Notes: generated from the sequence alone by a model not told the origin. A DNA stretch of 43,663 nt from DATJOJ01 sp035507035 (GCA_035507035.1 DATJOJ010000004.1:1-43663); one strand, 5' to 3'; counted from the stretch's first letter, positions 1 through 7,871 are shown. Numbers and translations: made by a program.

Positions 1-596
1 TCTCTAATCAATTCCAACTCGGCGCGCGAAAAAACTTTTCCCGTCGGATTGTTGGGCGTGTTCAGAATGATGGCCTTGGTATGCGGATGAAAAGCAGCCC
101 GCAGTTCATGCTCATCAAAAGTCCATTCGCCGTCAGCAGACGTAGGAGGACGTAGCTTCACGAAAATCGGCTTAGCCCCGGAGAGAATCGCATCCGGTCC
201 GTAGTTCTCGTAGAACGGCTCGAAGATCACGACCTCGTCGCCGGGATTGCAAACTGCCAGCAAAGTCGAAATCATGGCTTCGGTCGAGCCGCAGCAGACG
301 GTAATCTGAGTTTCCGGATCGACGGAGATTCCTTGCCACACGCCCATTTGGCGAGCAATGGCGTTGCGCAGATTTTTTGATCCCCAGGTGATGGCGTACT
401 GATTGATGTCAGCCCCGACTGCTTCTTGTGCGGCACGTTTAATTTCCGCGGGCGCAGGAAAATCGGGAAATCCTTGGGCGAGATTGACCGCACCATGCAG
501 AAGCGCCTGGCGGGTCATGTCGCGGATTACCGACTCGGTGAAATGCTCAACCCGTTCGCTGAGGTAATGCTTGGTTTGAACGCCCACGTCGGCCAT
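1..596 (-). CDS. PLP-dependent aminotransferase, class I/II (3' end cut)
   Basis: The first ~198 residues of a fold-type I PLP aminotransferase; the C-terminus, including the PLP lysine, lies outside the window. Visible signatures are VNLAQGFPDFPAP near residue 40, NQYAITWGSKNLR near 65, GSTEAMISTLL near 103 (the PLP-phosphate loop) and NTPNNPTGK near 180 (the substrate/PLP asparagine region). The GFPDFP plus NQYA combination is typical of the kynurenine/methionine aminotransferase (KAT, YbdL) branch, so a broad-specificity transaminase acting on aromatic or sulfur amino acids is likely, but the exact substrate cannot be read. The ATG at 594-596 gives a normal family N-terminus, although no clear Shine-Dalgarno precedes it. 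It lies downstream of a minus-strand hairpin terminator, so it is probably transcribed separately from the upstream gene. Confidence 0.85.
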   Translation of the reverse strand, partial: MADVGVQTKHYLSERVEHFTESVIRDMTRQALLHGAVNLAQGFPDFPAPAEIKRAAQEAVGADINQYAITWGSKNLRNAIARQMGVWQGISVDPETQITVCCGSTEAMISTLLAVCNPGDEVVIFEPFYENYGPDAILSGAKPIFVKLRPPTSADGEWTFDEHELRAAFHPHTKAIILNTPNNPTGKVFSRAELELIR

Positions 597-650
597 AGGG
601 GGTTAGGCTAGCACAGAGGGCACGCATCGAGGTGACCCGCTTCAGACAAG

Positions 651-683
651 AAAGCCCCGGATTCACCGAACCCCCGGGGCTTT
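651..683 (-). terminator. Hairpin terminator after the secreted protein gene
   Basis: A perfect 10-bp stem: AAAGCCCCGG at 651-660 pairs with CCGGGGCTTT at 674-683 around a 13-nt loop. On the minus strand it is followed by a T-containing stretch (TTTCTTGTCT). It lies 5 bp past the stop codon at 689 and before the aminotransferase start, which fits an intrinsic terminator. The U-tract is imperfect. Confidence 0.6.
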
Positions 684-688
684 TGAGA

Positions 689-1234
689 TTAGAGGGTCTG
701 CTTTTTGTCGCTTACTGAAACGATCTTCCAGGTATCGCCCTGTTTCTGCATTTTCACCCAGACGGTCTGGGTTTTCTTGACATTGTGTTTCAGGTCTTGT
801 TGGGTCGGAGGCGGACGCTGAGCGGGCGAAGCCATCATGGCATCGCCACCATAGGAAGTCTGTGTCTCGGTTTTGACGTACTCCTCGGTCTGCTGGCACG
901 TGGCCATGGCCTGGTCTTTGACCGCCTGCGTCTCGCATTGGTCAAGGCTCAACTTTTCCTTGGAGATCTTGCTGTCCTTGAAGTGCTCACTAATCTTTCT
1001 GTATTCCTTCTTTTGGTTCTGCAAATCAGGCCAGACGGCTACCAGATCATCAATGCTCCGGTTGGTGTAAGCATTGACGTAAGACTTGAGCAACGCATTG
1101 ACCCCGGCATTGTCAGCAGTCTGGGTTCGGTCTGGAGAAGTAGCGGGAGCCTGGGAAGCGGGAGCCGAATCCTGGGCTAGGGCAGAAAGCGCCAGCGCAA
1201 GAATCAGACAGAACGCGAAAAAATTGTGTTTCAT
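689..1234 (-). CDS. Small secreted protein, possible NTF2/SnoaL-like fold
   Basis: About 181 residues from the ATG at 1232-1234. A longer reading frame starts 13 codons upstream, but the chosen start places a standard signal peptide (MKHNFFAFCLILALALSALA, cleavage before QDS) at the N-terminus. After a Ser/Pro/Ala-rich linker comes a segment of the form ALLKSYVNAYTNRSIDDLVAVWPDL, the pattern of the first helices of NTF2/SnoaL-like (DUF4440-type) domains. The end, KMQKQGDTWKIVSV, resembles the last strands of that fold. Two cysteines near residues 107 and 121 could form a disulfide. Function is unknown; export to the periplasm is the only firm prediction. It sits downstream of pheT with a 78-bp gap and ends in a hairpin terminator. 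Confidence 0.6.
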   Translation of the reverse strand: MKHNFFAFCLILALALSALAQDSAPASQAPATSPDRTQTADNAGVNALLKSYVNAYTNRSIDDLVAVWPDLQNQKKEYRKISEHFKDSKISKEKLSLDQCETQAVKDQAMATCQQTEEYVKTETQTSYGGDAMMASPAQRPPPTQQDLKHNVKKTQTVWVKMQKQGDTWKIVSVSDKKQTL

Positions 1235-1312
1235 AGTAATTAAAATTGTGGTCTGCGCCGACAGGATTGTCAACTTCCGCGTTGTAAGGTTTTGTCAAAA
1301 CATAACAGTTTG

Positions 1313-3349
1313 TTATGCCCGCTGAGTGCCGCCTAATGCTTCAATGGCGCTGACGATCTGAGAGGACCACTGAGCCACTTCTTCTTCACGAAGGGTTCGC
1401 TCACTGGACTGAAAGGTGGCACGCAGCAAGATGGAGTATTTTCCTGCGGGAATCGTCCCGCCGCGGAAAATCTCGACGGGAACAAGTTTGCGCAATTCTG
1501 CTATACGTAACCCTGTGATCGCGCGGCGAACCGCTTCGAAACTCACCGTGTCCGGGAAAATGCACGAGAAGTCGCGCTCGACTCCGGGATATTTGGGCAG
1601 AGGTTCGTACTGAATCTCGCGCAATGAGTGTTTGTACAGGCGATCGAGATAAAGTTCGCCGAGAAACACGTCTTGACGCAACTTGCGCTTGGCTGCGGTT
1701 TGGGGATGAAGTTGACCGAATTGGGCGACAGTTATGCCGTCCAGGAGAGCGCGCGCGGCGCGGCCGGGATGGAAATACTCCGCGACTTCAGAATCATACG
1801 AAAGTGCACGATGTTCGAAACAATTCAGCAGAGTTTCGATGTCACCCTTCAGATCGAAAAATGACATGGGCCGAGCGGGTTGATGGACACTTGGTTCCAC
1901 GGCGCTGCCGGTTGCACCGAAACAGATCTGCTTCGCCTCGCGCACGCCGGCGCCAGCCGCTTCGAAAACATTTCCAGATTCGAATAGCCGCACATTGTCA
2001 TTGCCGCGATTGAGGTTATAGGCCAGCACGCCGATTATGCCGGGCACAAGTGAGGTTCGCATGACAGAAGCTTCCTCGCTCAACGGGTTCTCGACTTCGA
2101 TCACAGGCGCTGCCGAGAAATCTTCGGCGTTCTCGTGCGAGATGAAGCTGAGCGAGACCGCTTCGTTGTAGCCGAGAGCGAGTAATGAACCGCGCAGTTT
2201 TGTATCCTTAGGCGCATCGGGTAATTCGATCACGGAACCGGAGAACGCGGGCAAGGTATTTGCGAATTTGTCGTATCCGTAGAGGCGCGCAATTTCTTCG
2301 ATCAGGTCAATCTCGCGTTCCACATCGAGCCGCCAACTTGGGATTCGCACCGTGAATTCTTGTTCTTCGCCGGGTTCGGGCAATAATTCGAATCCCAATC
2401 GCTTGAGGATGCGAACAACTTGGTGGGCATCAAGATTGCCACCCAGAATGCGCCGGACCTCGGAGATGCGAAGAGCGACCGGGGCTTGATCGAGATGGCG
2501 GGCGATGATATCGAGTGGCTCGCCAATCAATTCGCCTCCGCCCGATTGAAGAATCAACTCAGCAACGCGATTGCATGACAGAATTGTGGACTCGAAATCC
2601 GCTCCGCGCTCGAAACGATGGGAAGCATCGGTGTGCAACGCATGACGGCGCGACATTTTGCGGACAGTCACCGGGTCCCACCAAGCCGACTCGATGAGAA
2701 TGTTGCGGGTCTTCTCGGTAATCATGGTGTCGAAACCGCCCATGGTTCCGGCAAGACCGACCGGACGCCTCGCGTCGGCGACAACCAGATCTTGCGTCGT
2801 CAGCTTCCGTTCTACTCCGTCGAGAGTTTTCAGGGTCTCGCCGGGACGAGCACGGCGCACGATAATTTTTCCGCCTTCGAGTAAATCGAGATCGAAAACG
2901 TGCGTGGGTTTGCCCATCTCCCAGAGCGCGTAATTGGTGGCGTCGACGGCGTTGTTGATGGGACGCTGATCGAGCAGGCCAAGGCGCTGAATGATCTTGG
3001 CGGGCGAGTCCTTGATGCTGACGTTCTTCAAGACGCGCGCGGTGAAGCGGGCGCAGCCTTTGTCATCTTCGATTTCAATCGGAAACGTTTTGCCGTCTTT
3101 CGCCGCCGGCAGCTTTGGCAAAATCGGTTTTAGTGCAGTGTCGTAAATCGCGGCGGCCTCGCGCGCCACGCCGTAATGGTTCATGGCATCGGGACGATTC
3201 GTGCCGATCTCCATCTCGAAGACGGTATTCTCCCCAGAGCCGCTGGCGCCTTCGACCGCCATGCCGACCGAGGTCAAATCATGCGCGAGTTGATGATCAT
3301 CGACTTTGAGGTCGACGAAGTCGCGAATCCAATGAGGAGAAAGTTTCAT
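1313..3349 (-). CDS. pheT: Phenylalanine-tRNA ligase beta subunit, EMAP-less
   Basis: Beta subunit of the (alpha-beta)2 phenylalanyl-tRNA synthetase, which charges tRNA-Phe in the cytoplasm. The protein has 678 residues against about 790-800 in the E. coli type. The start MKLSPHWIRDFVDLKVDD is normal, but after residue ~35 the chain goes almost directly to EIGTNRPDAMNHYGVARE, a segment that in the usual enzyme follows the ~110-residue EMAP/OB-fold tRNA-binding domain. That domain is absent. B3/B4 editing-region motifs (VDATNYALWEMGKPTHVFD, RRHALHTDASHRFERG), the B5 region and the C-terminal ferredoxin-fold anticodon-binding domain (LPKYPGVERDFS to the end) are all present. It is the last gene of infC-rpmI-rplT-pheS-pheT, separated from pheS by a short palindromic repeat. 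Confidence 0.95.
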   Translation of the reverse strand: MKLSPHWIRDFVDLKVDDHQLAHDLTSVGMAVEGASGSGENTVFEMEIGTNRPDAMNHYGVAREAAAIYDTALKPILPKLPAAKDGKTFPIEIEDDKGCARFTARVLKNVSIKDSPAKIIQRLGLLDQRPINNAVDATNYALWEMGKPTHVFDLDLLEGGKIIVRRARPGETLKTLDGVERKLTTQDLVVADARRPVGLAGTMGGFDTMITEKTRNILIESAWWDPVTVRKMSRRHALHTDASHRFERGADFESTILSCNRVAELILQSGGGELIGEPLDIIARHLDQAPVALRISEVRRILGGNLDAHQVVRILKRLGFELLPEPGEEQEFTVRIPSWRLDVEREIDLIEEIARLYGYDKFANTLPAFSGSVIELPDAPKDTKLRGSLLALGYNEAVSLSFISHENAEDFSAAPVIEVENPLSEEASVMRTSLVPGIIGVLAYNLNRGNDNVRLFESGNVFEAAGAGVREAKQICFGATGSAVEPSVHQPARPMSFFDLKGDIETLLNCFEHRALSYDSEVAEYFHPGRAARALLDGITVAQFGQLHPQTAAKRKLRQDVFLGELYLDRLYKHSLREIQYEPLPKYPGVERDFSCIFPDTVSFEAVRRAITGLRIAELRKLVPVEIFRGGTIPAGKYSILLRATFQSSERTLREEEVAQWSSQIVSAIEALGGTQRA

Positions 3350-3352
3350 TTA

Positions 3353-3426
3353 AGCTCTCAGCCATCAGCTATCAGCCCTCAGCTACACGCAAGAACTGAT
3401 AGCTGAAAGCAGAGAGCTGATAGCTT
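3353..3426. repeat. Palindromic intergenic repeat between pheS and pheT
   Basis: Repeated AGCTATCAGC/GCTCTCAGC words on the left are answered by CTGATAGCTG and GAGAGCTGATAGC on the right, so the whole spacer can fold on itself. Related AGC-rich palindromic spacers occur at 4913-4970, 5686-5777 and 22972-23068, all between genes of apparent operons. Confidence 0.65.
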
Positions 3427-4551
3427 CTATACAAATTGCCCTAAAAATCTCACGTCGTTCTGGAAAAACACCTGCAGATCATCCACCCCATATTTCAGCA
3501 ATGCGATGCGATCGGCGCCCATGCCGAAAGCGAAACCGGAGATTTTGCCGGAGTCGTAGCCGTTCTGTTTGACGAATTGGAAAACATTGGGATCGACCAT
3601 GCCGCAGCCGAGAATTTCGATCCAGCCGCTCTGCTTGCACGGGCGGCAAGGATCACTGCCGCGCTGGCCACTGCCACCGCAGATGAAGCAACTGACCATG
3701 AGTTCGGCGCTTGGTTCGGTGAACGGAAAGAACGATGGACGAAAACTGGTTTTGACGCTCGATCCGAAAAATGCTTTCATGGCGTGATCGAGCGTACCCT
3801 TCAAGTCGCCAAAAGTGATGTTGGTGTCAACCGCCAGACCTTCGATCTGATGAAACACCGGCGAGTGGCTCGCGTCGGGAGGGTCGTTACGATAAACCTT
3901 CCCGGGAATCACGATACGGATCGGCGGTTTCAGCTTCTCCATGGTGCGAATCTGCACGGGGGAAGTATGCGTCCGCAGCACAAGTTGCTCGCGCTGCGGC
4001 TTGGATTTTTGGTGGGCGATGAACAGCGTGTCCTGCATATCGCGCGCAGGATGATTGGGCGGAAAATTCAGCGCCTCGAAGTTGTAATAATCGGTTTCAA
4101 TCTCCGGGCCTTCCTGCACGGAGTAGCCGAGATCGCGGAAGACGGCGACGATCTCGTGCATGGTTTTGATAATCGGATGTTCGGCGCCAATCCCACGATG
4201 AATGCCGGGGAGGGTGATGTCGAGGCGCTCGGAATCGAGGCGGGAAGCTGAAGCGCCGCTCTGCAGCGTTCGCAGCCTGGACTCAATTATCCCCTCAACT
4301 CGTTGTTTGAGTTCGTTGACGCGTTGGCCGACGTCACGCTTGGCATCTTTCGGAGCCGCTTTGAGCCAGAGATCGTTGACTTGGGTCAGGATGCCGTTCT
4401 TACGCGCCATCCAGCGATCGCGGAAAGCTTTCCACGCGGCTTCGTCGGAGACCGTTTTCGATTCTTCATCGAGCGCGGCGAGGAGGCTCTCGACGGCATT
4501 GTCTAGTGCGGCGGGCGAGTAGTCCTTCAGTTTGGGAACAGTGTAGGCCAC
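3427..4551 (-). CDS. pheS: Phenylalanine-tRNA ligase alpha subunit
   Basis: Catalytic class II subunit of phenylalanyl-tRNA synthetase, about 374 residues. An N-terminal coiled-coil tRNA-binding region (residues ~1-100) precedes the catalytic core: motif 2 is VYRNDPPDASHSPVFHQIEG, a Cys-rich CFICGGSGQ...CRPCKQSGWIEILG segment follows, and motif 3 is FAFGMGADRIALLKYG. I prefer the GTG at 4549-4551 (protein beginning VAYTVPKLKDYS). An in-frame extension to 4623 exists, but it reads through a low-complexity, repeat-like spacer (HPQREQWVTETKSNEPRRGRKRN) and resembles no PheS N-terminus. The gene is co-oriented with rplT upstream and pheT downstream, the conserved bacterial order. Confidence 0.95.
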   Translation of the reverse strand: MAYTVPKLKDYSPAALDNAVESLLAALDEESKTVSDEAAWKAFRDRWMARKNGILTQVNDLWLKAAPKDAKRDVGQRVNELKQRVEGIIESRLRTLQSGASASRLDSERLDITLPGIHRGIGAEHPIIKTMHEIVAVFRDLGYSVQEGPEIETDYYNFEALNFPPNHPARDMQDTLFIAHQKSKPQREQLVLRTHTSPVQIRTMEKLKPPIRIVIPGKVYRNDPPDASHSPVFHQIEGLAVDTNITFGDLKGTLDHAMKAFFGSSVKTSFRPSFFPFTEPSAELMVSCFICGGSGQRGSDPCRPCKQSGWIEILGCGMVDPNVFQFVKQNGYDSGKISGFAFGMGADRIALLKYGVDDLQVFFQNDVRFLGQFV

Positions 4552-4963
4552 GTTTCTTTTTCGCCCCCTTCGGGGCTCGTTGCTTTTTGTTTCGGTCACC
4601 CACTGCTCACGCTGTGGGTGCATTCTTGCGCCGCTTCGCAGCTCGCTTACCTCGGGCGCTAAAGCGCGTGAGTCACGATAAGGCGCTTAACCGCCGCGCT
4701 GAAGCGCTGCGCCACCCAAAGTCCAGCCGCCGTAATATTCCTTCATTGCAACTGCCGATTCCTCACGACGCTCTCGCCGCGCTGCGCACGGCTCCGAGCG
4801 GCTCGAAGTGACAATTCTAAGAAGGACGACCGGCGCGACGACAAATCGTCCTTGTGAGCTTTCTGCCGAGCTTCGCTCGGCCTGGACGGCCGAGGGCGGC
4901 CGTCCCCACATGTTCATTGCTGGATGCTGATGGCTGAATGCGATGGCTGAGTGCTGAGAGCTG
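4552..4963. repeat. Repeat-rich spacer between rplT and pheS
   Basis: No credible gene. The 412 bp are a mosaic of short palindromes. There is a half copy of the GCTGCGCCACCC element near 4680-4720 (full copy at 25132-25270). A hairpin pairs AAGGACGA (4822-4829) with TCGTCCTT (4846-4853). Another has arms GCCGAG/CTCGGC at 4865-4881, and a third pairs GGACGGCC (4884-4891) with GGCCGTCC (4898-4905). An AGC-rich palindromic arm lies at 4913-4970. The pheS ribosome-binding region lies at its left edge. No terminator-like T-tract was seen, so transcription from infC-rplT could read through to pheS. Confidence 0.6.
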
Positions 4964-5329
4964 TTATGCGGCCCCGCCGAGAGCGCCCTTCGCCTGCTCG
5001 GTGAGGCTCTTAAACGCTGCCGCATCATTCACCGCCAAGTCCGCAAGAATTTTGCGGTCCAGTTCCACACCGCTTTTCTTCAAGCCGTGGATGAACTGGT
5101 TGTAGCTCATGCCGTTGAGCTTGGCAGCGGCGCCGATGCGCACGATCCAGAGCGAGCGGAATTGGCGCTTGCGCTGTTTGCGCCCGGAGTAGGCGAACTT
5201 GAGCCCGCGCTCGACCGCTTCCTTGGCGGAGCGGTAGAGCTTGGATTTTGTCAGGAAATAACCACTCGCGCGCTCTAATATCTTTTTGCGCTTGGCGTGG
5301 CGTTTGGTCCCACGTTTTACACGAGGCAT
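4964..5329 (-). CDS. rplT: Large ribosomal subunit protein bL20
   Basis: A 121-residue basic protein, full length for L20. It starts MPRVKRGTKRHAKRKKILERASGY and carries FAYSGRKQRKRQFRSLWIVRI and LNGMSYNQFIHGLKK, the classic L20 signatures. L20 binds 23S rRNA domain I early in 50S assembly and, in E. coli, represses the rpmI-rplT message. A strong AAGGAG lies about 7 nt before the ATG at 5329. Second ribosomal protein of the infC operon, 141 bp after rpmI. Confidence 0.97.
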   Translation of the reverse strand: MPRVKRGTKRHAKRKKILERASGYFLTKSKLYRSAKEAVERGLKFAYSGRKQRKRQFRSLWIVRIGAAAKLNGMSYNQFIHGLKKSGVELDRKILADLAVNDAAAFKSLTEQAKGALGGAA

Positions 5330-5470
5330 GATCTGCTCCTTTTTGCTTTCAATCTACGGCGGCTGGAGGTAGGAGACCGAAGGTCGAATTACCTCTTCAC
5401 ACGCCCGATCGCATTTGCGGTCTTCGCATTTACGATCATGACGGCCGCGAGGCCGCCGGCACAAAAAATT

Positions 5471-5665
5471 CTAATACGGAATCATCCGTTTCACTTTTGG
5501 CGCATCGGCGTCGCTGACCAGCGCAGCGCTTGCCAATTTCTTTTTGCGCTTATGCGGCTTCGATGTCAGCATGTGGCGCAAGTGCGCATGATGCCGCTTC
5601 ACTTTTCCAGTTGCAGTTTTCTTGAAGCGCTTCGCGGCGCCCTTGTGTGTTTTTAATTTCGGCAT
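5471..5665 (-). CDS. rpmI: Large ribosomal subunit protein bL35
   Basis: A 64-residue basic protein beginning MPKLKTHKGAAKRFKKTATGKVKRHHAHLRH, the diagnostic start of L35. An upstream in-frame start at 5686 (MLTTEVL) is ignored because every L35 begins MPK(L/M)KT. It lies between infC and rplT as in most bacteria; the 116-bp spacer to infC holds a palindromic repeat. Confidence 0.97.
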   Translation of the reverse strand: MPKLKTHKGAAKRFKKTATGKVKRHHAHLRHMLTSKPHKRKKKLASAALVSDADAPKVKRMIPY

Positions 5666-5685
5666 AAGAACCTCAGTTGTCAGCA

Positions 5686-5777
5686 ATCAGCACTTGGCAC
5701 TTAGCCATGAGAGCATCTTGCAGATAACCAGCAAGAGCTCTCCTGGCTAAATGCGAATGGCTAAGTGCTAAAAGCTT
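5686..5777. repeat. Palindromic intergenic repeat between infC and rpmI
   Basis: The left arm AGCACTTGGCACTTAGCCAT is answered on the right by ATGGCTAAGTGCTAAAAGC and TGGCTAAATGC. The sequence type is shared with 22972-23068, so this is a dispersed family rather than a gene-specific attenuator. Confidence 0.6.
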
Positions 5778-5781
5778 GCCT

Positions 5782-6348
5782 TCAGGCTTGCTTTGCTTGC
5801 GGCTGTGGGGGCGGAGCGGCATGCTTTTGGCCGCTATCCTTCTTGGGGGCCAGAATCGCATGCAACGTATTGCCTTCCTGACGCGGCCGGAACTCCACCA
5901 GTGCCTTGGGTTCGACGTCTTTGATCAACCGCTCTAGAATTTCTCGCCCCAACCCGGTGCGCGTCATCTCACGGCCGCGGAAGAAAATCGTGGCCTTTAC
6001 CTTGTCGCCCTCTTCCAAAAATCGCAGTACGTGGTTTTTCTTGGTTTCATAATCGTGATCATCCACGTTGATGCGAAACTTCACTTCCTTAATCGTGATG
6101 GTCTTCTGGTGCTTCTTGGCTTCGCGTTCCTTCTTCTCCTGTTGATACAGAAATTTCCCGTAGTCCATGATGCGGCAGACTGGCGGTTGCGCGGTTGGGG
6201 AAACTTCCACTAGATCCAAGTTCTTTTCGCGGGCCATTTTCAGCGCTTCGTAGGGGGGCAAAATGCCGATCTGCTGACCTTCGTCGCCAATCACGCGAAT
6301 TTCGCGTGCCCGGATGCGCTCATTGATGCGGATAAAACGTTTATCGAT
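5782..6348 (-). CDS. infC: Translation initiation factor IF-3, AUC start
   Basis: IF-3 proofreads the initiation codon and keeps 30S and 50S subunits apart. From the ATC at 6346-6348 the protein is 188 residues: IDKRFIRINERIRAREIRVIGDEG, then the IF3-N domain, the lysine-rich linker (YQQEKKEREAKKHQKTITIKEVKFR) and the IF3-C domain (KVKATIFFRGREMTRTGLG). The conserved RINERIRAREIRV lies upstream of the first standard start (GTG at 6294). In frame between the stop at 6391-6393 and that GTG there is no ATG, GTG, TTG or CTG. A GGAGG at 6354-6358 sits 5 nt before ATC. Rare AUU/AUC starts in infC are the known basis of IF-3 autoregulation, so the same control is inferred. The tail is Pro/Gln/Ala-rich (HAAPPPQPQAKQA). 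Confidence 0.95.
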   Translation of the reverse strand: MDKRFIRINERIRAREIRVIGDEGQQIGILPPYEALKMAREKNLDLVEVSPTAQPPVCRIMDYGKFLYQQEKKEREAKKHQKTITIKEVKFRINVDDHDYETKKNHVLRFLEEGDKVKATIFFRGREMTRTGLGREILERLIKDVEPKALVEFRPRQEGNTLHAILAPKKDSGQKHAAPPPQPQAKQA

Positions 6349-6389
6349 ACAAGCCTCCGTCCACTTTTGAGGGTGAGTGGAACCACCAA

Positions 6390-6398
6390 ATTATATCA
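6390..6398 (-). promoter_or_regulatory. Extended -10 promoter for infC operon
   Basis: On the minus strand TGATATAAT (6398-6390) is a perfect extended -10 (TGn plus TATAAT). No good -35 is seen at 16-18 bp, as is common for extended -10 promoters. The predicted start, about 6383, would leave a leader of roughly 35 nt before the infC AUC codon. Confidence 0.55.
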
Positions 6399-6907
6399 TG
6401 CGCATCCTTTCCACGCCGGCTAACAACCAGCTCGGCGGAAGCGGATTCGAGTTGCCAGGCGCACGGATCGATTTCACGCGACATGGATGAACATGCACCG
6501 TGCCGCCGCGAAACATGGCGCGTTCCTTTCACCACATCGCAATGTTTTCTCGCGACTGAATGGAGAACGACGCCAACTTGCATCGCGCGAACCCATCGGG
6601 ATCGCGCGACTTTCATCGAAGCGGCGCTCTGAGGAATCGACACCGGCGACGTTTGCCGCACTACACCGTGTCTCGAGCTAAGATGACGCGCCAGGTTATC
6701 GTGGATTCATGCGCCCTGTGGATTTCCGTCGAACGACGGAGGGACACTCGACGCCACGCTCGCTTGCGTGACTCAAGGATATGCCGCTCCGTGAGAAGAA
6801 AGTCTCTCTCGATACACACTTTCTTCCCGCATCAAATACCTGAATTCCCGCAGTTTTTTTTACAACACGCGCAAGATGTTGCAGTCTGTTTAGACTAATC
6901 GCAACTT
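6399..6907. other. Gene-free divergent spacer
   Basis: About 500 bp between infC and the promoter of the first secreted paralog. Reading frames here are short and arginine-rich with no recognisable domain. There is a 6-bp-arm hairpin (CCGTCG at 6726-6731 with CGACGG at 6734-6739, only two bases between) and a T8 run near 6856. No tRNA, riboswitch consensus or thrS (often upstream of infC) was recognised. Confidence 0.5.
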
Positions 6908-6960
6908 CTATCGTGAAGCGATCAGATTTCGCTTGACTTTGCTGAAAGCCACGATAGGAT
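6908..6960 (+). promoter_or_regulatory. Promoter with flanking inverted repeat
   Basis: TTGACT (6933-6938), a 16-bp spacer, then TAGGAT (6955-6960) form a plausible sigma-70-type promoter for the gene at 7071. An 8-bp perfect inverted repeat, CTATCGTG (6908-6915) and CACGATAG (6950-6957), encloses the -35 and overlaps the -10, with a nested AAGCG/CGCTT pair. This could be an operator or cruciform. The leader would be about 100 nt. Confidence 0.45.
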
Positions 6961-7070
6961 GCCTATCCGGAGGCCAATTGGCAACGGCCTTCAATCGGTA
7001 ATCAAACTTTGCCGATCCCAGGTTTGCCGTTCTAAACAACACTTCAGTCAAATCACCGAGGAGGATATTC

Positions 7071-7823
7071 GTGAAGAAAATTCTGTTTGCAGCTACCCTT
7101 ATCGCAGCTTTCTCTGTCTTTGCCATGGGCGCGAACGTTCAAAAGACCGCCAAAGAAGCCGGCCAGGCCGGTCTCCGTGGAAGCCAGATTAGCTTGAGCT
7201 CTCCGCATGCCTGCTCAGTCGAAAAGAGCCATCCCTGCGTGTACTACGGTGGCGACATCAACGCCAGCGATCCGGAAGAAAACGGTCTCTCGAACGAGAA
7301 CACCGGTTTCATCTCGAACAGCTACACCTACACCGAAGTGAAGGTTCCAGTTAGCGCCAGCGTCACCGCTGCATTCTCGAACAACCTGTCGACCTACGGC
7401 GTCATCGATCCGAAGACGGCCCTGTCCGACTGGCGTTCAGGCGTGAGCGAAGGCAACGGCGGAACAGACCTCTGCTCCGGCGACAACGAAGCCGAAATTA
7501 CGGCCACTGGTCGCAATGCTTTCGGTTACAACGAGTACGAAGTACTGACCCTCAGCCCCTGCAGATTGACGCCCGGCAACACTTGGATCTCGGTGGTTCC
7601 GAACTGCACGAACCTGAACGATGGCGATTGCACGAACAGCCCTCGTTTCTTCGTCTCGGACACCAACGGCCCGAACGCGATCAACGGCAGCTTCACCATC
7701 AACTCGAACACCGGCCTTGGGCCGACGTTCAACTCGTCGTTCTTCGGCATCACCTTCGGCAGCTGGTGCAATGACCTCGGCGTTGCCTGCGGCGATGGCA
7801 TCTCGCTGGGCGTGTTGCGGTAA
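7071..7823 (+). CDS. Secreted paralog 1 of tandem family, unknown function
   Basis: A 250-residue exported protein; the GTG start follows a GGAGGATATTC leader. The signal peptide is MKKILFAATLIAAFSVFAMG. The mature part holds HPCVYYGGDINASDPEENG, then RSGVSEGNGGT, ATGRNAFGYNEYEV, LTPGNTWISVVPNCTNLNDGDCTN and SDTNGPNAING. The run R-x-GVS-x-GNGGT ... TGR-x-x-FGY-x-E ... PG-x-x-W recalls beta-sandwich secreted proteins of Acidobacteria and PEP-CTERM-type bacteria; that is from memory, not a search. Asp/Asn-rich loops could bind calcium, and eight mature-region cysteines suggest disulfides. No anchor or C-terminal sorting signal is seen, so it is probably periplasmic or released. It is near-identical in plan to the next gene (8061) and more distant from the third (8985). 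Function unknown. Confidence 0.8.
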   Translation: MKKILFAATLIAAFSVFAMGANVQKTAKEAGQAGLRGSQISLSSPHACSVEKSHPCVYYGGDINASDPEENGLSNENTGFISNSYTYTEVKVPVSASVTAAFSNNLSTYGVIDPKTALSDWRSGVSEGNGGTDLCSGDNEAEITATGRNAFGYNEYEVLTLSPCRLTPGNTWISVVPNCTNLNDGDCTNSPRFFVSDTNGPNAINGSFTINSNTGLGPTFNSSFFGITFGSWCNDLGVACGDGISLGVLR

Positions 7824-7844
7824 ACCTTCGTTTGGTTTGACATG

Positions 7845-7871
7845 GGGGAAGCGTCATGCTTCCCCTTTTTT
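7845..7871 (+). terminator. Intrinsic terminator of paralog 1
   Basis: GGGGAAGC (7845-7852), loop GTCAT, GCTTCCCC (7858-7865), then six T (7866-7871). An almost identical hairpin follows the second paralog. Confidence 0.88.

Noticed and set aside
4552..4623. In-frame N-terminal extension of PheS
   Set aside because: It reads through repeat-like spacer and does not resemble any PheS N-terminus; GTG at 4551 gives a normal protein.
6341..6661. 106-codon minus-strand frame upstream of infC
   Set aside because: Overlaps the infC start and promoter in another frame, is Arg/Ser-rich and has no recognisable domain.
6399..6907. Possible riboswitch or small RNA in the infC upstream spacer
   Set aside because: Only short hairpins are seen; no known consensus and no conserved multi-stem pattern could be drawn by eye.
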